From Selaginella moellendorffii (Eukaryota; Streptophyta; Lycopodiopsida; Selaginellales; Selaginellaceae), in the NCBI RefSeq assembly GCF_000143415.4, contig NW_003314287.1, forward strand, positions 1,155,172 to 1,219,171: a DNA stretch of 64,000 nucleotides. Direction: 5' to 3'. A program made the position numbers and the translations under genes. This document shows, piece after piece, positions 51,001 through 64,000 of the stretch (its first letter is position 1; each line of letters starts with the position of its first letter). The notes under the pieces were generated by a model, which made no database searches, was not told the DNA's origin, and saw only the letters and a program-made list of their open reading frames with translations.

Positions 51001-52273
51001 AAATTATAATTATCAGAACGAACTGCGTTAACCTCTTCTTCCATTTGGTCACATGTGAAATCTTTGTCAGTAGAAGGCTCATTTGCAGCGTCCAGCAAAT
51101 CTCCAGTGTCCTGAGTTTTCTGGTCTTCATTGTTCTCAGGAAGGCCTGACAGGTTAACTGCTAACATAGAAGAGTATCTGAATAAAATGTGCAATCAGCG
51201 AACTTAGAAGCACAAGGGCACGATTGAGCGTACCTTTCTGTTTGCCCAAGTAAGAAATTTAAATGCTTGTCCAGGGCTTTCTTCTTCTTCTGTTCAACAG
51301 CAAGTTGATGCTTGTAGACGACCTGGACGACAATACGTCATAAGAGAACATTTAGAAAATTATCTTACCAGCTTTTCGATCTTCACCCAGAACTTCTTAA
51401 CTTCTTTCGCTATGTTGCTCGCGATTCTTCGGATGCGCTGCTCTTCACCCTACAGTTTCCAGCCTTAAGACAACGGCAGCATTACAGAGCGCAAAGCAAA
51501 CCTTGAGCCGACGCATGCCTTTGCTTTCCTCTTCCGATTTAGCCTTTGCAACTTTCATGGCAACTCTCTTTGCTTGAGCCACCTTCCATTTCCTCTCCTT
51601 ATCAAAGTCCTACACTCAAAACATTCGTCTTAATAGCTCTATGGAGAACACGATGACATACCTTGGAAAGCCAGACCATCTCCTCAAGAACGTAGTCCCA
51701 GTGACTCTTCGCATGCGTGGGCTCTTTCCACTTCGATGGTGCTCTTCGCTTCACTTGCTCGAGAGCCTAAGAATGGAAGAAGAAGAAATCGAGCAAGTAA
51801 GCAATGCACTGGACACTCCATGCAAATACCGATGCATGTACCTCTTGCCTTGTCCAAATCTCCTCAGCTCGGCTTAAAACCGAGTCCTCGTACGCGAGCT
51901 CCTCTTCCTCATTTAAAAACCTCACGGAATCCTTTTGAGGCGTTTCATCCAAGACCTTTGCCTCTGTTGCCACAACGCATAGCTCCTGCGTCTTCCCAGC
52001 GTCCGATTGGAGTGGCTCCAATTTCGACGGAGTGACAGCCCCCTTTCCTGCATTTAGCTTGGATTCCTCGCTCGCGAGATCGAGCTTAGAATCGCCTGGA
52101 GCCCTCTCCTGCCCTACACTATCCTCGACGAGCCTTTTATCACCTGGGAGCTTCCCATTTGACCTCGCATCGTCGGCCCCTGGGCTGGACACCTCTTCTT
52201 TGGCCGATTTGGAGCGATTCCGGCGGCCATAGCACCTTAGCTGTGGCTTGGCAGCCGCGCCTCCAGCTTCCAT
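45097..52273 (-). CDS. PIE1: SWR1-complex ATPase PIE1
   Basis: A long multi-exon gene, about 2,100 residues, ATG at 52273. The N-terminus has an HSA region (KRRAPSKWKEPTHAKSHWDYVLEEMVWLSKDFDKERKWK) that binds actin-related proteins, then acidic linkers. One uninterrupted 3.1-kb exon (47236-50323) carries the Snf2 ATPase: ILADEMGLGKTIMTIALLAHL, ILDEAHLIKNWKSQRWQ, LLTGTPLQNDLMELWSLMHFL, and after the long INO80/SWR1-type insert, IFTQMTKMLDILESF and QAQDRCHRIGQTREVHIYRLV. A SANT-like domain follows (WMPEEDEVLCAVVHEYGGNWLLASDAL) near 46500. SWR1 swaps H2A for H2A.Z in nucleosomes; PIE1 is its plant catalytic subunit. The last exon is read in the frame ending at 45097, the only one that joins across the final intron. 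Confidence 0.93.
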
Positions 52274-52679
52274 CTAAGAATGTAAATCCCTACTCTTGTC
52301 AGCTTCATCCAGCCGCCGCCCCTAGCCCTGCCGCCTCCAGAAAGAACATCCACAAACCCCCTCCCGCTATCCCCCGGCTTAGGGCTTCCCCCAGCGAAGG
52401 CACAACAAAGGATGTTTATCAGTTTTAGTTTTTCCCAGCGTTCATGGTTGGGGAAGAAGAAAGACCTTTTCGGACGACAAATCTGGCCATGGCCCAATCT
52501 ACCGAGTACGAAACTGGAACAATCGCGTCCGTTGGCATGCCGACGGCCCAGATCATCTCATTTCTTGCAAGGTTTTAGGTCTAATAATGCGAGTATTGAT
52601 CGATTCGTACTAACACAAATTCGAAAATGCCACCGGGTATTATGACCATAGCTTAGGGCAGGCAGATTATCAGAGAGCT
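52274..52679. promoter_or_regulatory. divergent promoter region of PIE1 and NAGLU-like gene
   Basis: A 406-bp gap between start codons. It is C-rich near PIE1, then mixed. No single motif stands out. Confidence 0.4.
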
Positions 52680-55600
52680 ATGGCTCTTGGCATCCTCGCG
52701 GCGCTGCTGTGCTTGCTCGCCGGCGCTAGGGCATCGCCGATCGACGAGGACGCATGGCGCGAGCTGAGATCGACGATGCCTCCGGCTCGCGATCAGCTCC
52801 GAGCAGCGGCGAGCGTCTTGCGGAGATTAATCCCTGGCCATGCCTCGGCATTCCAGCTCCAGATCATAACACTGGTAAGCAAACAAGGGTCTTCTGTCAA
52901 TGCTGGTAAATCGAATTGATTGATTGATTCCAGGAAGATTGCGGTGGCAAATCCTGCTTCCAATTGAGCTCTTTAATGGATGAAGGTTCGAGAAAAATAA
53001 GGTACGCTTCTGAATCAATCGAATTTTTCCCCTAGCTGAGTCCCATTTACATAGTATCCATGGAACGTCAGGGGTTGAGCTTTGTGCTGGCTTGTATTGG
53101 TATTTAAAAAACTGGTGTGGAGCTCATATTTCCTGGGACTTAACTGGGGGCTCTCAGTTAGATACCATTCCAGAGCCTCAAGCACTGCCTGCCTTGCCTC
53201 CTGGTGGTGTCAAAATCCAGCGTTCAGTACCTTGGAGTTACTACCAAAATGTGGTGACCTCTAGCTGTATGTGCTTGTAAAGCTATGGTTTTACTTGAAC
53301 TTAACCGATTCTTCATGGTTTTTTGTGTAGATTCGTATGCATGGTGGAACTGGAAAAGGTGGAGGAAAGAGATAGACTGGATGGCCTTGCAGGGAATCAA
53401 CTTACCTCTTGCATTCACCGGCCAGGAAACTATATGGCAAAAAGTTTTCGAGGTTTGGCAGTGTATGGGAGTTCTGTGTGTGCTTATATTTTCGTTGCTG
53501 ACAGAGTAAATTTAACATGACAAAACACGAGCTTGACGACTACTTTGGAGGACCATCCTTCCTTGCGTGGGCACGTATGGGAAATTTGCACGGGTAAGGA
53601 GAACGACGTTTAGCTAACCATCTGTCAACTCTAAATTCTTGTGTAGTTGGGGAGGGCCTCTGCCAGAGAAGTGGCTGGAACTGCAACTAATCTTGCAAAA
53701 GAAAATTCTACATCATATGCGCAGCCTTGGCATGATTGCTGGTAATCTTGTATAAAATTGATCGTTTCTTCACAGACAATGAATTTGTGCAGTGCTACCG
53801 GCGTTTTCTGGCAATGTTCCTCGAGCATTGAAAATTCTATATCCGTCTGCCAATATCACACGTTTGCCAGATTGGTAAGGCCTTCGGTTTTCTTTACTTC
53901 ATTTCTGTGTTTTAGGAACACTGTAGATGGAAATCCGCAATGGTGTTGTACATACCTTCTTCAACCCATGGACCCGTTGTTTATTCAGATTGGGAAAGCA
54001 TTTATCGAACAGCAAGTAAAAGGTTTTTGTTATCAGTGCTGTTTCTGGATTCAAGTGACCGTGATACTTGTTGCTGCAGAATACGGATCTACACAACACG
54101 TTTACAACTGGTTAGAATGATGTCTCTGACTCTATTCACATTCTTGTTTCCTTTAACAGCGACACATTCAATGAGAATCTTCCTCCAACCGATGATCCAA
54201 GCTACATATCTGCACTTGCAGCGTCTGTTTATGGAGCCATGATTGTGGCTGACAAGCAAGCTATCTGGCTTATGCAGGTAACGTACTATGTTGTTGAGGC
54301 TCTCGGGTACTATCATATCCTGTTACAGGGCTGGCTTTTCTCATCGGATGCTCAGTTTTGGAAGCCTCCTCAAATGAAGGTATCCTATCGTGCATACTGG
54401 GCCGCATTCTTATCAATCTGATTTGGTCGCTAGGCTCTTTTGCACGCGGTACCATTTGGAAAAATGATAGTTCTCGATCTCTTTGCAGAAGTGAGGCCTA
54501 TATGGTCGAAGTCATCTCATTTTTATGGTGTTCCCTACATCTGGTAAGTTTCTGAATTTCTCTCTCTGTTTGGTGCGGTATAAGCGACTTCTCTGCTCCA
54601 GGTGTATGTTGCATAATTTTGGTGGAAATCACGAAATGTATGGGAGGCTTGATGTAGTCTCTTCAGGTCCAGTTGATGCTAAAACTAGTGCAAACTCTAC
54701 TATGGTATCGATACGTTTTTCTATTTCCGAAAGCAATTAGCAAGGGGGTTGTTTCTAGATTGGCGTTGGGATGTGCATGGAAGGCATCGAACAAAACCCA
54801 GTCGTCTACGAACTTATGGCTGAAATGGCATTCCGCTCAACTAGAAACGCTCTGAAGGTAATTTTAACAGTTTGATGCCGTTGCATGACTAACCAACTTT
54901 GGAGTGCTGGTAGGATTGGGTGAACGATTATTCTACAAGGCGCTATGGTAAAGCCGTCCCAGAAGCATTGGAAGCGTGGCAAATTTTATCACATACGTTA
55001 TACAATTGCTCCGACGGCTTACAGGACCACAACACAGATGTAATTGTGAAATTCCCAGATTTAAACGCTTCTTCACTGACCACATTATCGAGATACTTGG
55101 CAGAAGAAGCTGGCACCCAGACTCGACGACTTTTAACCGAAGGGCTGACCTCGTTTGGTCACTTATGGTATCGTCCTACTGAAGCAAAGGTGGCTCTATC
55201 TTACATGCTGAATGCATCTTCTAGTCTCAGCAACGTCGCGACTTACAGGTCTCTCGAGTTTTTCTTTGTTTTACTTTTCTGTTTTTGTTTGTTGAAAATT
55301 CGCTTATCAAAACTTTTCAGGTACGATCTGGTGGATCTTACTCGACAGGTTCTGATGAAGCTTGCCAACCAGATCCACCTGCAAGCACTGGTTTCATTTG
55401 TCAAAGGCGATCTGGAAGAACTTACAAAGAATTGCGACATCCTGATCGGAATTATCAAGGACTCGGAGCTACTGTTACGCTCGAACAACGGGTTTCTCTT
55501 GGGCCCATGGCTGGAGAGTGCCAAAAAACTGGGAACAAACTCCGACGAGAAACATTTGGTAAGCTTGTCGCCGTTTTAAATCATTCCTAAACTTCCTTTT

Positions 55601-55999
55601 TCCAGTATGAATGGAATGCCAGGACGCAAGTAACTATGTGGTTCGACAATACGAGAAGCTTGCCGAGTGCTCTCCATGATTATGGTATGTTTTCAGTGCT
55701 CGTCTTTACATTTGTTTTCGCCTGATAGTCTCTTCCTCTGCGCTGTGGCAGCGAATAAAATGTGGAGTGGCCTCTTCGAGGACTACTATCTTCCACGCGC
55801 GTCGCTGTACACGAAGCTCCTAGTAAAGGCCCTCCACGACAAGGAGCCATTCCCATACGGCTCTTGGCGATCTTCATGGATTCTGCTGACCAACACTTTC
55901 CAGAACGGCACGAAAAATTATCCACTGGAGGCGGCCGGTGACTCCATCGAAATCGCGAAGTCACTGTTCAGCAAATACGACTCTCTCGTCCACGACTAG
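52680..55999 (+). CDS. alpha-N-acetylglucosaminidase (GH89, NAGLU-like)
   Basis: A multi-exon gene starting with a signal peptide ([18 protein letters not shown]; exon 1 is 52680-52874) and ending with TAG at 55997-55999. Conserved blocks run the whole length: [101 protein letters not shown] with a catalytic Glu, [12 protein letters not shown], the second catalytic Glu in [23 protein letters not shown] and [12 protein letters not shown]. In animals it removes N-acetylglucosamine from heparan sulfate in lysosomes. The plant relative (CYL1 in Arabidopsis) is needed in reproduction; its substrate is unclear. The product probably enters the vacuole or cell wall. About 20 short introns. Confidence 0.93.
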
Positions 56000-56968
56000 C
56001 CGGGAAGACGTACGCAAAAAAAAAAATAATAATAATTAAAAAATGGAGGCTAGACTTTTTTAACTGGACATTTTTTCTTCGCAGCATCTTCTCGGACAGA
56101 GATTGATCCATCTGGGGAAGGATTGATTAAGTTCATCCATACTATTCTAAGCTCGCAAGAGAAAGAAATCTTAGCCGCGAAACTCTGGCGATCTATCAAA
56201 CTCTCCACGCCATTAAGATATTTTCTAATTCATGTAAGATAAAGATAAGATAAATCACGCGGGGGTGGGAGAAAAATTCCACCCATCTCTACCCGTCAAA
56301 CCCGTCAACAACTCTAGGCATTCCCAAGTATTCCAATGGCCCCCCTACCGCAGTAAAAGCCCGCTATACAGCGGGCGGGCGGCAAATGTAGGCGGTAAAA
56401 CCACGCCGCACTATCTCGCACGTCGGATCCCCGACACCAACGGTGAGTGGATATAACCATGCTCTTTTTACCGGGTGGCCAACTGGACTTTCAGTTGGCC
56501 TTGTGTGTGTATAGTGTGGCCCGTGTCTTCTTTTTTGCCTCTTTTTTTTCTCCGCCCCACCATTCCTTCTCTGTCTGGTTGCTGTTTGTTGTGTCTGGAG
56601 AGTATACTCTCTTCTCTATTGGTACGCTTAACGGAGTTCTTTCGTTAATAGCCCATTCTCCCTCTCTCTCCTCTCTTTCTTTTTTCTCTCTCGATCGATA
56701 CCGTCGCCCTATCGCCCTAGGTACCGCATTGGAGGCGCCGCTCGCTCGATCTCTCTTCCTCTTCCTCCTCGACCGCAGGGCGCCGTGCCGCTATGATCTG
56801 GGCGTGATCCCACGCCGTGCCGTGCCGCTGCATGCAAATCGCAATGCGATCTTGATCCCTATTTCGCGGTCGCATCGGTAGATCCAGTCTCACTCCAGGA
56901 GGAGTAGCGGCAGGGCGCGCAGGGATTGGTCTTGATCCCGGGCGGGGGAGGGGCAGGGATCATCACTT
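56000..56968. other. spacer and hexokinase leader
   Basis: Bases 56000-56250 are the 3' flank of the NAGLU-like gene. A short perfect hairpin (GCCCGC tatacA GCGGGC) lies at 56359-56376. Bases 56480-56880 are CT-rich with ctctctctct runs, typical of a plant 5' leader or promoter, and precede the hexokinase start. No gene seen. Confidence 0.45.
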
Positions 56969-59356
<2,388 letters not shown>

Positions 59357-59786
59357 GAAGTTCCAAAGCTATATGATAAAAGGTGGGACACCAGGAATAA
59401 GCTATGGTGATTTTTACAATAATAAGAGAGATCCGAAGGATATGGCGGCACTTCCATGGTTTTCTGGGATGTTTGTCAAGAAGAAAATTGGAGAAATAAA
59501 TACCATGGTGGTATGATCATAGGAATGGTTTTTTTTTATTATTATTATCTCACCGAACGTTTAAGATGTTACTCCCAAGTTGGAATTACTGGTAAACTCT
59601 TTCCTTGGAATTCCTCCAACGTTTTGGGAAGAACACACTAACTTCCAAAGTTCTCGGAAGAACTTCGAGAGCTTAATATCACCAAATTCTTCCGCTGAAC
59701 AAGCATTTCTGGATTCTACTTACTGGAGGCATGGGCACCAACAAAATCTTTGAAAGCTTGAGCTTGTTCTTCGATCACGTTGCTCG

Positions 59787-60830
59787 TCAAGAAAAACTAG
59801 AACAGTCATTTTCCACTTTCTCCAAGGTTGATTGAGTTACCTTCTTGGCCAGGAGAATGAGATGCGGAGCCAGCGGTCTGTGGAGCTGCTCTAAATGTGT
59901 GCAAATCCATTCGGAGGGTGGCAGCAGAGAGGCGAATTCTTTCACAGCTTCATACTCTTCCCTGTGTGCCTATTGTCAGAACTTTGCAACCAAAGAAAAA
60001 CTTGACTCACTGGCCTCCGGGATGCCCAACGTAGCATATCACGCTCACGAGCCCTCCTGGCTGGAGCAAATCGAGCGAGCAGTGGAGCGATTGGATCGTG
60101 GTTGGAGCACGAGTGATGAGCTCCTTGTCCCCGTGTGGAAGGTATCCAAGGTTGTAGACTACAAGCCTGAGGTGGTGGACGAGGCCCTGGAGCCAAGAGC
60201 TTGAGTTTTAGTGTTCCAGAGAGAAAGAGAAAAGAGCACGCTACCTCGCTCGAACATCCTTTAGAACTTCGCCCATCTTGCTGTGGCAGTCCTGGAAGAG
60301 CTCAACTCGGTTTCTCTGAGAGTAAGATCCAATGAGAAGGAAAGAAAAGATGAAGAGATCATGGTTGGCTTACTTGCTCGGGAGTTAGATGCTGCTCGAG
60401 TAGAAGAGAAGTTCTCTCCAACGCCTCCTTTTGGATGTCGAATCCATAGACTCGCCCGAGAAGAGAGCCCGGGGACACCAGTCGAGCCAAGAGCAACGTA
60501 TCGATTCCATTCCCACACGTCGTATCCACCACAGTGTCGCCAGGCCTCACGATTCTCTTCCAAACGCTGCGAGCAAGCACGAATCCAGACGAAATTCTCA
60601 AGGAAATCAACTCACGCGCTGGCAATGCTTGTCGCCTTAGCACCGCCGAGAAGAAGCTGAGCTGTGGAAGTCTCATCGCTGGAAATCCGGCTCGTTGAAT
60701 CGGCTGTAAGGAAATCCCCAGCCTTAGCACCTCGCTCGAATCGATTCAGCGAGAGAATACCTGAGATCTGTGCGCGCAGGAGCGTCGCTGGCCGGATCGA
60801 GCACCGGATTGCCGGGAATGGCCGGGTCAT
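59787..60830 (-). CDS. rRNA-methylase-like SAM methyltransferase (YtqB family)
   Basis: A multi-exon gene from the ATG at 60830 to TGA at about 59787. The N-terminus (MTRPFPAIRCSIRPATLLRAQI) looks like an organelle targeting peptide. A 49-nt intron joins IASA to VWKRIVRPGDTVVDTTCGNGIDTLLLARLV, where DTTCGNG is the SAM-binding glycine motif. YGFDIQKEALERTSLLLEQ, LFQDCHSKM, LVVYNLGYLPHGDKELITRAPTT and LVSVICYVGHPGGQ follow, then WICTHLEQLHRPLAPHLILLAKK at the C-terminus. These blocks match the family called putative rRNA methylase (YtqB). The RNA substrate in plants is not known to me. The start codon is only 29 bp from that of the divergent EMB514-like gene. Confidence 0.85.
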
Positions 60831-60859
60831 GCCTTAAACCCTAATTAGGGTTCTTGGCA
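60831..60859. promoter_or_regulatory. 29-bp divergent intergenic gap with palindromic telo-box
   Basis: The gap holds the perfect 16-bp palindrome AACCCTAATTAGGGTT at 60837-60852, in effect two telo-boxes back to back. It is too short to hold two separate core promoters, so the 5' leaders must overlap. Confidence 0.75.
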
Positions 60860-61998
60860 ATGGAAGAGGAGGGCGCCAAGCGCGAGAGGGACGGCGCTGC
60901 GCAGGACGGTAACGATGCGAAGAAGGCCAAGGTGGATGACGTATCTATCTCGGCGGCGACTCCAGCAAATGCAGAGAAGGGGCAGAGCGGCGGAGATGTG
61001 GAGATGAAGGAGGCGGAGGCGGCGCCGCCGATTGCCGTTGAGGAAAAGGAAGGGAAGGAGGAGAAGAAAGAGGAGGAAGAGAAGGAGGAGGAGAAGGAAG
61101 CGAATGAAGGGGAGAAGAAAGAGGAGGAGGAGAAGAAGGAAGTGAAGCTTGGTCCCATGACCTTCTCGTCCGGGAAGGAGATGTTCATGTACTTCTACGA
61201 GCTCCTCCACGGCTGGGCTGCCGACTATGACATGAATGAGGTAAGTCCTCTTTCCATTTCTCTTGTCTTTCGATTTGAGCTTGCGAATGGAAGATTGTGT
61301 GTTGCTTTTCGAGATGGATGCTTTCGCTTAGTTTTCTCTTCGTTAAGTTTTCGAGCTCTTGCTCTTGTTCTCTTGTTTCTTCCTTTTCGTCTGCTTGCTT
61401 GCGTCTTTGATGATAGCGCACGAGATGAGCCGTGCAGGAAACTGCGCACTGAGGTACTCTCGTGTACCCAGCCTGCATTGGCGAGGTTTAATGTGCCAAC
61501 ATGCTAATCTGAGACGTCATGGATTCATACTCTTCTTCGATCGAATGCTTCATCTTTGCGATGATTGTTTCCATCCTCCCAAGTAGCGATCCTCGGAACT
61601 AACCTTCTTGATCTCTTCTTTCCTTCCAGTACGAGCATATGGTTTTGCTCGACTTGCTCAACAAAGGCCACAACGATCCCGAGGCGAAGATGGGCCCGGG
61701 AGGAGCCAAGGCCTTCCAGATCCGCGTCCACCCCGTGTGGCGATCGCGCTGCTACTACCTCGTCCGGGCCGACGGCACTGCCGTGGACTTCAGCTATCGC
61801 AAGTGCGTCGACAAGCTCATGCCCCTCCCTCAAGAGATTTTCAACTCCTCCGGTGGCCTCAATCTGAATTCACTCCATGGAGATGGCCGAGGTGGCGGCG
61901 GCGGCAGAGGAAGAGGCAGGCACGGCGGCGGTGGTGGCGGCCGCGGTCGTGGATTTCGCGGAAGAGGTCGGGGGCGAGGGAGATCTCGCGGGTACTGA
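60860..61998 (+). CDS. EMB514-like DUF3223 protein with RGG tail
   Basis: Exons 60860-61240 and 61630-61998 give 249 residues. The first 95 are a highly charged, Lys/Glu-rich low-complexity stretch. Then KLGPMTFSSGKEMFMYFYELLHGW, YEHMVLLDLLNKGH, GAKAFQIRVHPVWRSRCYYLVRADG and DFSYRKCVDKLMPLP form the DUF3223/DCL-type domain, as in the Arabidopsis EMBRYO DEFECTIVE 514 and the DCL proteins involved in plastid rRNA processing. The C-terminal 35 residues are Gly/Arg repeats (RGG box), usually RNA-binding. Without a transit peptide, a nuclear or nucleolar location fits best. The intron is 389 nt, long for this window, with a plain acceptor at 61629. Confidence 0.88.
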
Positions 61999-63400
61999 GC
62001 CAAGTTTTGTCAATTTAAAAGTTTTGGTATTTCGGTTATTCCACTTTCTTAAAAAGCATATTCGTATTTTAAAAGAATATTCTGTCAACTAGTGTAAACG
62101 CAATTAAAACACTAAACCCTGATTAGAGAAAGTTTAAAAGTGACCGTTAGATTTTCAAAATGGAATTAGTAAAAATTAATCAATTGTTTTTAAAACCTTT
62201 GGGCAATAAAATATTAATACTGTGAGGTGCCATGCACTCAATAAGGTAAAATATAATAAATTATTGCTTCTACAAATAAAAATAAAAATAATTTAAGTTA
62301 TAAACTTTTATACCTTTACTTAAAAAGGTTAAGATAAAATTCTTGACATACTTTTTCTGTTTCCATTTTCTTACATCTACATGTAAAGCAAGGAGATCCC
62401 TATTATTCTAGGGATTCTTCAGATTAATATGGAAAAACCAATTTAGATTTAAATTTGGAATAAGCATAAACTTGTGTACCTACTTTATGTTAGGATAAGA
62501 TGTAACTTGCTTCCCCTTTAGCCCCTTCCTAAATAAATCCATTTCTTTGGGAGCCTCAGTTAATAGTAGTATTTAGAAGTGCTTCACCTCTTTTACATGA
62601 ATATTTTTTTTTATAGTATTTATTGTCCAAAAGACTCCTAAAATCATCAACCTAGAAAATCTTATTCAAAAAATTTCAGAAGGTTGAACTCTTAGAAATA
62701 ACATAAACTTGCATACTTACTATGTCTTAAGACTAAATATAATTTACTCTCTATTTCACCCTTTCTTACGTATAACCATAAACAATCATAGCCTTTTAGA
62801 AATTACCTAACTGTATTACTTTCCATAGTAATGCTATTACAACTCATTTTTTGATAGTCAATAATTAAAATGATGATTTTGTATTAGAATTAGATAATTA
62901 AATTAAGAGTTTCATTCAAAAATGACTTTACAATGCTTGGTTTTTACACAAAAATGCATTCAATACATTAGATTTCAAACAACAAAATATAAAAATAGAA
63001 GGAAAGAACACAATTATAGAACATTGTGTATTTTTTTTAGGGGGAGATACCTTGTATAATAAATCTTTTGAATGCAATATTAAACACTGAAGCTAAAACA
63101 AATAGTTTTGGAGGGCTTCAAGTGAAAAGATAAAAATTCATGACTACGCAAAAAAAATTTATAAGGAAATATATAAGTTATCAACAAACTTCATTAGGAT
63201 CTTAGTACACTCTTAAGGTTTTTTAATCATATGGGAAAAGAGGGAAAAACTTTTAAGAATGTCAATATGGTATTAAATATTACAGCTATATATAGTTAAA
63301 AGTTTCATTCAAAAATTACTCCATAATGCTCAGTGTAAGGAATCAACTCCTCGAGGTGTCGTAGGCTAAAGGATCATTGAAAGCACGACCGAAATGATAA
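61999..63400. other. AT-rich intergenic region
   Basis: About 1.4 kb of AT-rich DNA without convincing coding frames. A phrase near 62880-62940 (gagtttcattcaaaaatgac, ataatgct-like) recurs near 63300-63330 (agtttcattcaaaaattact), suggesting diverged direct repeats. Confidence 0.4.
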
Positions 63401-63412
63401 AAACTTTATCGG

Positions 63413-63706
63413 ATGGGACCGAGTCTGAGATATGACTTTGAGACCGAGTTCGAGATAGAGTTCAGGATCGAGTCCGAGGCCGACTTCAAGACCGAGTTCG
63501 AGACCGAGTTTGAGACTGAGTTTGAGACAAGTCTAAGACAGAGTCCGAGATCCGAGATCGGGTCCGAGACTGATTCCGAGGTCGAGTCCAAAGTCGAGTC
63601 TAAGATCGGGTTTGAGGTCGAGTCCGAGATCGAGTCCAAGACCGAGTCCGAAGTCAGGTTCGAGATCGAGTTCGAGATCAAGTCCGAGACCGAGTTCGAA
63701 TACTAA
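63413..63706. repeat. GAG-rich minisatellite
   Basis: About 290 bases of degenerate tandem units based on the 12-mer gagaccgagttc and the hexamer gag(a/t)(c/t)c. Because the period is a multiple of three, it stays open on both strands, giving Glu/Ser/Phe repeats on one and Ser/Asp/Leu repeats on the other. I take these frames as by-products. Confidence 0.85.
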
Positions 63707-64000
63707 TACAGGTCGAGGGGTGAAAGCCCAAAGCGTGTGTCTCCCCGGGGGGGCTGTAGGGGGTTCCAAAAGTATAGTAGGGATAGAAAGGTCTAGGAAC
63801 CAATCTTGAAAGAACTCTCTAATGGTGCTTCCAAATTGACTTAAGGTTGAGACTGGGGCCAAGAGGCTTTGGGTGGGAGTGAGCATGGACTCAAGTGGTG
63901 CCAGAGGGGCCACCCAAAAAAGTGCTCAAGAGCAGCTCCCACTCCTGGAAGGGAAATTGATTGCGGTGTTCCCGACTCATGTGGAGTTGTGCCCCATTTG
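63707..64000. other. unidentified sequence at window end
   Basis: GC-richer than the spacer before the minisatellite, with ccccgggggggctgtaggggg at 63744-63764. It may be part of a repeat or transposon continuing beyond the window. A reverse-strand frame (63533-63913) runs into the minisatellite and has no recognised domain. Confidence 0.3.

Noticed and set aside
63413-63913. Glu/Ser/Phe and Asp/Leu repetitive frames on both strands
   Set aside because: They follow from a 12-bp period in simple repeat DNA; there is no other support for coding.

Overview
This is plant nuclear DNA, most likely from a lycophyte of the Selaginella moellendorffii type. The call rests on PPR organelle-RNA proteins, an SWR1 ATPase, a SPARK receptor kinase, chloroplast-targeted enzymes, very short introns (mostly 45-70 nt, GT-AG), short gaps between genes and AT-rich repeat islands. 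The species is inferred from these traits; no database was searched. One 223-base run of N (32842-33064) is an assembly gap.

Layout. 1-10.2 kb is a rearranged duplication. Block A (1-2.6 kb, with relatives out to 6.6 kb) holds a PLS-type PPR gene, a small two-exon gene and only the ends of a second PPR gene. Block B (6.9-10.2 kb) holds scraps of the first PPR gene, a matching small gene and the intact second gene, a PPR-SMR protein. Between them lie a predicted uL13 ribosomal protein-LRR fusion and a short eIF5-like gene; decayed copies of the LRR and eIF5 parts follow block B. 12.2-24.7 kb holds an R2R3-MYB, a SPARK receptor kinase, an MTP12-like zinc transporter, a conserved coiled-coil protein and another PPR gene. 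25.1 kb has a small secreted cysteine-rich peptide with knottin spacing, read here from splice signals. 26-30 kb holds prolyl 4-hydroxylase, proteasome subunit RPN8 and a DNL zinc-finger protein. 30-38 kb is repeat-rich: a partly duplicated untranslated-looking region, a palindromic unknown gene split by the gap, and a 3.7 kb PIF/Harbinger transposon with a broken transposase. 38-61 kb is dense housekeeping sequence: alkaline/neutral invertase, RBR E3 ligase, glucose-6-phosphate dehydrogenase, PIE1/SWR1 ATPase, alpha-N-acetylglucosaminidase, plastid-type hexokinase, an rRNA-methylase-like enzyme and an EMB514-like RGG protein. The last 2 kb are AT-rich and end in a GAG-rich minisatellite.

The genes do not form one pathway. 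Invertase, hexokinase and G6PDH together cover sucrose cleavage, hexose phosphorylation and entry to the oxidative pentose phosphate pathway, but their closeness is probably chance. Four divergent pairs share short promoters (29, 81, 176 and 406 bp between start codons), and the three shortest carry telo-box-like AACCCTA motifs.

Most notable: the uL13-LRR fusion, two introns that look born from local tandem duplications, the knottin-like peptide gene, the reciprocal decay of the two duplicate blocks, and the 29-bp divergent promoter with a palindromic telo-box.
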